From Saccoglossus kowalevskii (lineage: Eukaryota; Hemichordata; Enteropneusta; Harrimaniidae): a stretch of 64,000 nt of DNA. Within the stretch, counting starts at the first letter, position 1; each line of letters begins with the position of its first letter. The stretch covers positions 299,762 through 363,761 of the forward strand of contig NW_003111970.1 in NCBI RefSeq assembly GCF_000003605.2, read 5' to 3'. The position numbers and the translations under genes were made by a program. The notes under the pieces are model-generated. The model saw nothing but the letters and a program-made list of their open reading frames with translations. It was not told where the DNA came from and searched no databases. This document shows, in pieces, positions 39,801 to 52,000 of this stretch.

Positions 39801-42800
39801 TCATATTCCTTCATAGATCGTTAAAGATATATTCAATGCCATCGCAGATACGAAGAATGACGTTGCCTGGAAACAGACCATCCCCAAAGGAAAAGAGGCA
39901 GTGGCGTTGATAAAAACCATGGATACGTTCACTGACATACTGAGCGAAAGTCTAATGTTACACGTTAAACAAGGGAATTTAGATCACAAAGACGCATCTA
40001 TCAGTCTATTTGCCAGCAACATTGGTAAGTAAAACGTCCACACGCAGCACATATTCACGTCACGTCAATTCGAAGCTACTTACAAGATTGTGCCTGATTG
40101 GCTACCCAACCCTAACACCTAACAATCAGACCAATCACAGAGAAGCTTCTTTGTTGACGTATCAAATTCTGCCTTGTATATGAGCTTCGACTCAACTGTG
40201 TTCAGAACCACTTTTCTCTCAAAACGCTTGGTGGCGTCATAGTACGCGTCCAGACAACTGCGTATACGATTAATTAAGCTGTGAAATATACAAGACGGGC
40301 AGAACTAGACTTGCATACAATCACTTGTTTAATTGAAGGTGTTTTTTCAATAAAATAAAATGTGGGAGTGTATAAATGGCGAAAGCCGAGTTACCGCGAA
40401 ATACACAAGAGACTGTATGCAAATCTAGGACAGAACGTAAGCGAGTCAAATAAGTAATGTATTTTCGTGTTTCGAAATTGCAGATGTACATTGGATGATG
40501 TAATATATGAATGGTTATAACATTTATACTCAAAGTTCTATAGGATGTTACGATGAATGTTGATGACAAGATGACATCTCAATTATCAAATACCGAGCGT
40601 ATTACATCCAACAATCAAATTAAGATTTAAATACTGCTTTATAAAACGCATCATCTGACATTTTTTTTTTGATATTTAGGATTTTATCACTATTTTCAAT
40701 CCTAGAAAAACTTGAAAATATCATGTCAGCGAGGCCTTTTCATGAAAACACGGACGATATGGTGTTATGAGTTCGAATAAATAAATTTATATTTTCACTA
40801 ATATACGCTGTGAAATGAAATTTCTAAATTCATTTGAATATGTTCAAAAGTGGAGTCACTTCAGCTTTACAAAGTAACTGCGCTCTCAATTGGATAACAT
40901 GGCCCGTATTTCTATGATGTGAAATACAATAATACACGACATTAACCACGATTAAACATGGATTCTAGATTATATCATTTTAATAGCATGACGTATTTTG
41001 AAACTTAATATAGCTCTAGATGTGAGCGTTGTTATGGTGTCCGGGTATCCAGGAACGACGTTTCCAGGGGACTCCTTTGAGGACCTACCTTGGGACATGG
41101 ATATAGACGACTACATATCACTACCTATTGAGTTGTTCTCTAATCTTGACACGGAAGAACAACATGGTAAGTACACACTCTGTCACTGGGGAAATAACCC
41201 TTTCCAGTATATTGTTGCGAAAGCACTGTCCAGGTGCGTCGAGGACGGAGAGGGAAACTTCGAGATGACATACGTAGAGATACCAGATTCGACCCAAAGA
41301 AATACACATAGTTCATTTCAGATAGTCACTTTGTATTCACCCAAACGGTCAGCTGAGGTAACCCCTCGCTGTCCACTTCTCTCGTTCTCTCTCTTGTTAC
41401 AAAATGTTGCCAACTCTCTATTTTTAAAGTCTCTAAGGCGTGGAAGAGTAAACATGTGATCAGTCAATCGCTGCAGTCGTTGGGAAGTGTCTCACGGTTA
41501 AAGCCTTGCAACTACTAAATACAAGTAAAAAAACTCTTTATCAAATTCCTGTAATATATGTTTATAATCTCTACCCTAAACATGCAAGTTGTTGATTCTA
41601 AACAATAGTCTAACTGCATGTGAGTGTACTATGGTAACAATGTGATAAGTGTTTTTGTCGCTAGTGGGCGCTGTTAGGTTCTCCATCGCGGGCGCGTCTT
41701 TTTGAAAGGGTGTACCGAAGTTTGTATTGCGCAGGATCGAAATAAGGACCGTGACCATAGATACCCCATCGCACTGACGTCACATTTATTATTTCACATT
41801 ATTACAGACCTTCACGTCTGTATCATTTTCACTGTTTAATAAATCGTATTGAACTCACATGAATATTACTGCGTTATTTTATTGGAAATATAATTTTATT
41901 TAACAATTTTATTTCAGAATATTCAGCAATATCTAACATCAAATATAATACCCTTGGCAGATATCTACCAAACCACAAAGAGTGAGTAGTATATACTATT
42001 TTCTGGTATATATGCTAGTAAATCAAACTTTCTATGTGAGTACCCCCCCCCCCCCGAGCTAATGCCCACAGCCTAAGACATAGACAGAAAAGACAAACCA
42101 TTACTTCTTCAGTTTCAACAAAAATGCAACGGATGGCAAGCTTGTGATTCACATGGCTGTATTTGGGTTTGATACCAGCATGACCAAGATATATATTTTT
42201 GAGTGAAATTTCAGAGAAAACAACTTTGTCAAAATCAGCTTCATTTTTTGACTTTCAACATCTGTGATGATACTGTTTACTAATTGATTTTTAAAACTAA
42301 ACACTTTTGCATGATACCTATACGGTATCAGTTTATTCAACTTTACCAACTTTTTTTCTTAGGAAACCTTTACTGAACTTTTTTTTCCATTTCATTTGCC
42401 ATGACATTGGTTAAAAGTAGATTTTTTTTGTGACCGCAAAATTACCCTTTGCTTCAAACTGTATTAGCCCAATTAATCCGATGAAAGTTGGGTACATATT
42501 GAGACGGGACAGGGCATTATTACCGTGTTCACACTAGAAAAAGTTACTTCAGCGTAAGTTACACCAGTAGCCGGTAATTAAAAAGATAAGAATCTTAGAA
42601 TCGTGTGTTCATAACAGAAAGTCTTACATGAAGTGTGACAAGTATGGCGGCATTGGATAATGTGCATGGTGGGGTTCGCCCGGCGATAGCTAATGTTTCG
42701 GGTGACCATATTTTGTTGTATTTATTTTCAATTGAGCAATAATAGTTGACAATTCTGGATCATGTAAAATGGCAAAATAATATACCTAAATACGATTCTA

Positions 42801-45800
42801 AATTCTGTTTTGACACCGAGTTATGCCGGTGTGATAGTTCAATGTACGTCCGTCCGCCATGATTGTTACAATCTTTGAATACGTAGACGTTACCTTGTCC
42901 CATCTGTTTTTTCTCATACACAGAAGTAAGTTATGAACACAGTGTTTGTTATTCTATGTACACTTCCGTTTCAGTCCAATCAAAGTAACGCATTTTCGCA
43001 ATAAAGCCTTGGAGAATAGGCATAAAAATGATAATATAAACACAGCCGTAATGGTTAGCAAAATCCACATGCCGAATGCAGATGAAGTTTTCAAGAATAT
43101 GACGTCACCGATTCTCATGCATTTACATTACGCCGAGGTGAGAATTTACGTTCAATGACGTCATACTATGCGTTATAAAATCCAGTAATATGATTGGTTC
43201 ATAGATGCAGACTGACCATATCCAAACACCGCCCTCTTTTTACCACACACTGTTCTTTATATTTTGATTATATTTATTTCACTAAGTTACAAAAATACGA
43301 CTTGCCATATTCATTCTCTGGCACTGATATGCAAATGGAGGCATGTAACACGAGAGGTAATTGGTTAATAATCTTAGTGACCCGGAAGTAAAAGCGAACG
43401 GAATCTTTACCTACAATTGATTTCAATCAGGTTGCATCCTCACTAAGTAATGTTTGTTTCATACTTCCATTTATTCCAGACATTCAATGTATCCAATCCA
43501 GAATGTGTCAGTTTGCAAATTTTGGAAGAGTAAGTAATATCGGATTTTAGCAACTGTGTATTTTCTTTCAATCATGTTGGCCGTATTTGTCAGCATCTGT
43601 CTGCAATGATTTTGTTTTTAATTTCTCTTTTTGTTTGACCAAACATTGCTAACACTTTCAACGGTATGTTGTTTGTATTTGCAAAGAAAAACAAACAAAC
43701 AAACAAACAAAGAGTTCGTCTACTCGGTAGCATCATTGTCAGTAGTCCGCCACCAGAGGGCGCGCTTCAATACTTTTCTAGTGGAAAATTACTGTGATAC
43801 TTACATGACGAGCTTACGGTGTTATATATTCAATGATACTGAGGTGAGATACTCCCTTTACACGTCAAGCTAACTATTATTAGCACAATAATTATACATA
43901 TTGTATTTATTCTTAGTTCTGAATGGAAGTGGGACGGTTCAGGTTGTCAAGTGATATCACAATCGTATATGGCAACTCAGTGTCAATGTTCACATCCGGG
44001 CATTTTTGCAGTGACCACTGATATGTATGATGTCAACGTAAGTATACTGGTAACTGTTCTTATTTAAGGTAGAAGCCTACTCATAAATTAAAAAACCCAG
44101 AATTTATTCATTTTGCAATAAATTGTACTCCAAGGCAATATAAGGATATTGACCTTTTTTTCGAGAAACTGATGGTTGTATTTTAGTGGAAAATCGCCAC
44201 TTTTACCACAGGTTCCTATGGCAGAGATATTATGCAATATCTTAAAATCTAGCGTGGTGACATAGGCTGAACAAATCATATATTGTTAATGACTTGCTGT
44301 TCTGAATTATTTAAAAAATCTGGGTTTTAAAAAGTGTCAACAAATTTAATTTTTCTTTAACATTGCGTTCTATGGAATTGTTCTAAAAATAGCAATTTTC
44401 AAGAAATATTAGAACACATTTCTCAAAAAGCTTAACTGTAACACACAAAATAATGCTATTTCACTGTACCATGGGACATTAGCTTCATATTTGTACATAA
44501 TAAACTATTGAACATTGTCATACGATTTATGACCAATTTGTCAAAAATTATGACTAGGCTTCTACCTTAAAGGGCGGCAGTCGTCGCGCCGCGTCCTGTT
44601 CGATATAGGACTCATAGCGACGTATACAACGCGTGTAAATTACATTGTTTATTTACATGAAATTCGAACACGCGCTGCGCGACGACCACCGCGCTTTAAT
44701 CGTCAATGAAATTACGCTCGATTTAGAATATTCTATGAGTTTACCAGTGAAAAATGAGTTATATTCTATTCTCTGTCGTTCTCGTTTTATTGAGAACTTT
44801 CTCTTAGGCTGCAAAACATACTGCAGTTTTCAATCGTCAGTGCACCAAATCGTAGTGATGTCGTGATAACGCCAGTCTTGTACGCTAGGTTGACGCTCCA
44901 TTCGCCGATGTACAATACTTCTAAACTTGAACACGAGTATCAAAATTGCCTCCAGGTCTCGTTTGAACCGCAACCTGATCTCCTACCACGAATCTCATCA
45001 GAATGGAGCTCCCCCGGCACCGGCGTTTAGATTAGTAATTTGGTTAAACTTTGACCGATCAGAATTAAAATATACGCAAGCTATCTACACTTCATCCATT
45101 CCTAGTGCAGTCAAGAGTGGTCTAGTGCATTGCCGCTTTGTAACTACGTTTTCGGCACAGAATTTCTGTGTGGCGGTCTATATGACGTCAATACATTACT
45201 ATGGGAACACGCATGTACAGAGTGGTTTGTACGTTGGTCTCATCCACATCACTTCATACCGATACACTGGCCTATTATTCGTGGATGTGTGTCACGATCA
45301 TAATGTACGGCGTTTATACATCAAAGTCTAATTTAAAGCGNNNNNNNNNNNNNNNNNNNNNNNNNNNNNNNNNNNNNNNNNNNNNNNNNNNNNNNNNNNN
45401 NNNNNNNNNNNNNNNNNNNNNNNNNNNNNNNNNNNNNNNNNNNNNNNNNNNNNNNNNNNNNNNNNNNNNNNNNNNNNNNNNNNNNNNNNNNNNNNNNNNN
45501 NNNNNNNNNNNNNNNNNNNNNNNNCCGCTTTAAACCATCAACATTATGGTGCATTTTTAATAGCACACACAAAATATGTTTGCGTCCTGATTGTATCTTT
45601 AATCTTGTTTCTACAGTGGAATTGCTGTAACGAAAGAATTTTTGAAGTGACCGTAGCGGGATACGTCGGCTATATCCTCAACGTTACGTTCTGTGTAGCA
45701 TCGTTGATTTTATTCTCGTATTTCAAGTAAGTATCTCCGTCGCGGTGGGTCCTTCTCTGGTATCCTCGCAGTGAATAAATACTGCTGAATAATCCACAGT

Positions 45801-46029
45801 GTACAATACATTCAATTGATGCAAAATAAAATGAACGAACGACAAATACTGTATTCTCGGGGGCGATGCTACGTCACAGAACGCTCTATGTTGCTTGGAC
45901 ATACATCACTGTAAAATGTATGTTTATGGGCTATGCGCACTGCTTCGGAGTGCCAGTAACAGCTAAAGTCAGGAAAACAGCCCTTTAAGGTGATCCACTG
46001 TTTAGAAGAGTGTCAACAACTTGCCCAAA

Positions 46030-46065
<36 letters not shown>

Positions 46066-49000
46066 TTCATAATTGAATGTCTTGAATTGAAATTTCACCG
46101 TGACAGCTGTTGGATGTGAACAAATGCTAACCCGTTGTTTCTGATTATTTTTCAGATGTGTTTCTGACACTGTGAACGTTCACAGAAACTTGGCATTGTC
46201 GGTTATTTTTGCCGAAACAGCTTACATTGTGGGCGTAACTAGACGGGAAAACGCGGTAAGTTGCCTTCATTGGAACACATACTGTGATGGATTTATCGCG
46301 TTTTAGCATTGTACATTTTCTGTATGAATCATCATGGTCTGTGTAGCATCCATAGCTTCCAATCTCACTCATTTTTTCACAAAGCATATTCCCACTCATC
46401 ACGGACGACCACTGGCGCCACAATGCGTGTGGGACGCGTTCGCCAATTTCTTCGCTTCTTTTTATGACTTTTGGTTTCATGAAAGAAACAACAAATCTTA
46501 GTGGTGACGTCTTGTCCTGCTTTGTTTCGGACAGAAGGATGAACATGTATATTTAGGTTAGAATTCTCGTCCGATTAATGTTTCGATTAACGGCATGTGT
46601 AAAAATCCTTATTAGCTTATTTTTTCTCCCATGATGCTCAGTCCCAACGGATTAAATACTGTCGACATAACCGTGACGCCCTCCGTATTTTTTGCATTTC
46701 AGGACGTATGCAAAGGATTCGCAATTTTACTCCACTACTTTTTTACAGCCGAATTTTGTTGGCTATGCAACGAGGCTTTCAATTTATATGTAGAAGTCGC
46801 CAATTCTATACACGTAGAAACGCAACAACAGAGACCTATGTTGAGATATTACATAATAGGATGGGGTGAGTGATTTCATTGCCGCCCTCTATGGTATAAC
46901 ATGTAAATGTTTCAACGGCCGCCGATGGTGGCGTTGTTGGCTGTAAAATAATGAGCATATTTATACGACAATTAGTACTAACTCGCTTGAGAAGAAAATA
47001 TATTTTTAGATTTATGGTGTTGCATTATTTGTTTAATTCATTGACAAAATATAGTTTTCTGGGTGTTACATGTTTTCTTTGTTTGTTCTAGTATTTCCCG
47101 GTGTTTTGGTTGGTGCACTAGTCGGTGCGAATTGGGATAATTATTTCGCGGATGACGTGTAAGTACATGTTGCTATTTGAGTCCATTATATTGTCAATTG
47201 ATATAAACAACGTTTAATTCCCGCGAAACAGCGAAATACATTCGTAATTTCTAGAATATTTTTACTTCCCGCTACAAACTCAGCTACAAACTCACCACGA
47301 TTACTTGATTACTTCCGGTCTTAGTACCCCAGTGTTCTTTACTTACTAAGCACGTAGTAGTTTTGTGTAATGTTATTTGTTCTTCAGGTGCTGGGTGAAA
47401 ATGGAGCAAATCTGGTTATTTGTAGGGCCGGTGGCAGGAGTATGGGCTGTAAGTTCTCTAATTCACAACAATAAGCCTACATGATATGTAACCATTCTGT
47501 CGTCAACCCTCTAAACTCCGAAACAACTTCAATCATATTTTTCAACCTAAACTCTAATTCTTCACATATTTGTTCAAAACTTGTTAGCAGTGGTTAATCA
47601 TAATCAATTCGTCCAAAATAAAAAAAAATATATATATAGAAAAAAAATATCGCAAAACTGAGTGAAATGTTACAACAAAATTTTGATGGGAAACATAATG
47701 GAATTCGGGAGAGACGTGTATTTATATCACGTATGTACGCACATGAAAATGATATTAATTAAATTTCCAATTAACGTAAGTAGTTTATATTCTATCAAAT
47801 AATAATAATAATCTACCCTGTTATGCAATTGCCGTCGATATTGTGTTTATTTTTTGTGTGTATGACATTGCAAATACGACGAATTAATGTTCTCCAACCT
47901 ATAAAACCATAATTTGCCAATTCACCGGATGCAGGAAATGTTATTATCGGGCTGCACACTCTGACAATGTCTTCATTAGACCAGCAAATTAAACAAGCTC
48001 GGAGTTAATTCATTTTAGGCAATTACTTGGAACTCAGTCATTGTGACCAGAACTATGACAAATGACAATTATGAATGTTTTAAAATGTCTTTATTAACAG
48101 CGTACACTCAATTGACCCCCCATGCTTATGCGATGAATGTATATCCAGTGTGTTTCCCATCATTTAATAATTGTACCATTCAAAACTGCTTTTTGAAAGC
48201 ATAATAGTATATGTACACACACATTGTACACAAACATTGTTTTGAAAACACGTTCACTTTCATTGGTCATTCAGCATTCCAGTTACGAAATTAAAGCCTC
48301 ATTATTTCTCGTCGCAAAATACGTTCTAAAAACTGAACGCTGTACAAACGCAAGTGTGTTTTTTTGGCTGATTAAACATTTAATTATTTAAAACCGTATG
48401 TTATCTATTGCATGGCAGATGACGGATGGCGTCGGTCAACGTCAAGACAAAATTAGAAAACCATCTGCACCTGCTGCATGGCTCAGTGGCGGATCCAGCA
48501 AAATGTATTGGGGGGGGGGGGCGGTCCAAGCTACGCTTAAGATATACGGACCGTAAATCGCAGAGAAGCTATGCGTAATCCAGATGATACGAATCGTCAT
48601 GCGTTGGGGGGGGGGCATGGACCCCTGGCCCTCCCTCTGGATCCGCCACTGGCATGGCTGGTATTCTGTCTTAGCTTATTTATTGGAATTTGTTAATGAC
48701 GTGTAATATAATTAGATAATTAGAAAAGTGAACTACGGATGATTACGCATCTATAGAAAAACGTAAAAACATCATTAATAATTACTACTACGTAACCATA
48801 GTAACACTTCAAGAGGCAATATCGGAAATGTTTTTAGTTTACGCCAAATAATGATTTGCTACTTAAGTAATGTAACAGACAAACTTAAAAGTTATCCATG
48901 TTGCCGTGCAATGCGACCACTGCACAGTTAGATAGAGGTCAAAGTGCGGTGGCGACAGCATATTGACAAAAGAAAGCCACCTGTCTTTTTTATAATGGTT

Positions 49001-52000
49001 AATTTGCATAACATTATAAGAAGATAGGTTGAAGACCAATTTAATTTGTTATGAAATGAACCTTATTCTCATCGTACCATTTCTCCAATATAGATTACCT
49101 GTTTTGTACTAACTTTCACTGGTAAAGACATTGTTGAAAGTTCGTATTCAAAAGATAAACTAGCCAATAAAGTTGTGAGGTAAGCGTCACACACAAATAC
49201 TAAGGCTCCTTTGTAACGAAGTGACCGTGTGGTCAAATTTGCACCACGTTCGCTGTTGCTACCCTAAAAACCGGCCTAGTAACTACCGGCTGAGTAAACT
49301 GTATTACGCGACTCTGACGCGCATGCGTATATATCACGTATTTTTTTTAATGGACGACATTATTTTGCATGTAATCGAATGAATTACGTCAGACATTTTT
49401 ATTTTTACGATTTCCAGATATTCACAATAAGATTGCGTTTACCTAGAATTAATGTACTGATATTCTTTTGTTTATTTTGTTTCTAGCAACCACTGCAAAG
49501 GATGCTGGGTACAGATGACGCTGATTATGATATCATGGGTTTTTGCATTTGTCTCCATCAAAATGATCGGCATCATTTTACAAGTCTTGTACGCCTTCTT
49601 TGTAATACTCCAGGTGGGTAAAGCGACTTAATTTCGTGCCCGTCTTGCGGGTTGCATCCGGTTACCATGACATTTTGGAAAGGCTTCTTCACCACCGCCA
49701 GATAACTCTAATAGGCGTGGATGAATTTTATGATGATTTTTGAAGGGTTTGCCTACCATGGGCCAATCACTTATATTTGAGGAGATATGTCGATCCGGTT
49801 GTCAAGGAGACTGGATTAATTGGAAAGAGTCTTCGCCATTGCCGCAGATAGGGTTATTTTTAAGCATAAGTGCTGTTCAGCCATGGCGGATATTTTGTGC
49901 TCTTTGCATGAAATCTGCAGAATTTGCAATAATTTATTGGCAATGAATGTATGAATGTATGTGTAACTTCCTTCCCACTTATAAGGGTTCGTTCCGTGGT
50001 CACACTGAATGGGAACCAAGAGAAGTGTTATAAACAAACAATGTCATGAAGATGCTTTTTATGTATCCAAGATAGTATATAGTGTTATTTATACTTTTAT
50101 TCCATATACCATGGCATTCCGTGTAATAAAGCAGAGTAATATTTGTCTATACTACTATACTATGTAATACAAAATCAGGCAATCTGATTGGTCCATGCAA
50201 GCAGATTGAACTTTTGACATCACGAGTATCACAAAATACTCCAATAGGCCTATGTTTTTAAACAATATTTTTTGAAATATTAACATGAAGGGATTTATAT
50301 TATTTCGATTATTGTTGGTAATTTTAAATGCCAGTAATGTGTGATATGTAACCGTATATATTTGAGACTTCATTTTAAAAATTCATTCAACCTCAACTTC
50401 TCTTGACACAGGAATTTGTTTCACCGATGTCTGGTGTCGATTTTTTCACGGATTGTGAAAAAAAACACGGTTTGAATTGGCTCCACAATAAGTAATCATT
50501 ATTTAAATCATGGTCACGTGATGAATACGGCTTTGTTTTATGGGGCACAACCATTAAGTGACACTGATTTGCCTAATTAGTTCCCTAGCTGTCGCTAATT
50601 GGGTAGTTTCGGTGAATCAATTGCCGCTGTGAATACGCGTCTAAGCGGCACTTTGATTACGGCAGCTTACGTCAAATAGCCACAGAAATTATAAGAACGT
50701 TTATTGGTCGATTCAAGACAGATCACACCTCTGACAGACACCCCTGAAACCGTAACTATAGTGATGCTTCCGAAAATAGCTATATTTCTTAATCGCAATA
50801 GGTTAAACTAACGGTAATCAGTGATTTTTTTATGCAAATGAGCCAAGACGCTCAACGGTGAGTTGAATCATAGACCTTAGAAAACATGTTTTCTAATGTC
50901 TATGGTTGAATACGCGTACACAAATAACGATCACTGCGCCAGTGCTTAGCCGTTAGAAGCTGCGAACCAAGTATACACGGGCTAAACAGGATATCATATT
51001 CGTTACCTTACAATATCAGATTTATTAAACTCACGTAATAATTGTTCAAGGCTTGGGACAAATGAAAAATTACCAGATTTGTCACTCACATGAGATATCC
51101 TCGACGTGCTATATAGTTGGTAGGAGGTGACTTAATGACAAGGAAAAAATTACGAAGATTTCCCTTGTCGCTACCTTACATGAAACCAAAGTCACCATTC
51201 ATCTATCTTGCAAAATGTTAAGCGTGATGCTTCATGAGAGCGCAATCATGATGACAGCTTTCATGAATCGTTACTAAAATCGTGTTAGCTCGAAATATTT
51301 TTCTGTTTCCTCTATTATTGAGTTGAATCACATGCAAATTAAACTAATTGCGAAATTGGTTGCCTTATAATAAGCATTCAGTGTACGGGATCATGATGGT
51401 AGTCCTCTCCAACATCAATACAATTCTATCCAACAACTGGTAGGGGTAATTCGTTAATATAATTGAATTTGAATAAGTGTTAAACCTACCTATATTCAAC
51501 CTGTTCATCTATTCATTATAGTTCTTTCATCATTTCGAATAATCTTGCATAATAAAACCATGCTACCATTCATTGCGACAATAATGATTTAATTCTACAA
51601 TTGGCGAAGTGTTTTTTTAATCTTTAGCTTCTGAATAAGCGTCTTTGTTCATAAGCAATATGATCTCAGACAAATGCCGGTTAATCGTACAGCACAAATG
51701 TAGATATCGACATTAGCCGAAGGCATCCTTTCTGATGTACAGGTTGGACTTCTAATTCAATTTATTTGCACACTTTTCTAATTTATTTCGGTTGTCATCC
51801 GAGGATTATCGGATCGTTGGCCACCATATGTAATTCAAGTCGTCAGTAATCTGAGTTAGTGGGCGTGGGAAAAGTCGATTACTTGATAGGAACATGATCG
51901 CCATTATCAAACTGGGGTTGATGAAGCTATTCCATGATGTGAATTCAACCGTGACAGATTTATACAGCAGTAGTTTACATTTAATCCCAATCGTCGAGAA

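Noticed and set aside
42522-42945. Possible MITE with GTGTTCA-type inverted ends
   Set aside because: The inverted match is only about 10 of 14 bases and no target duplication was found.
44927-45331. 134-codon open frame between exons m and n
   Set aside because: It does not resemble a known domain, and exons m and n join in frame without it.
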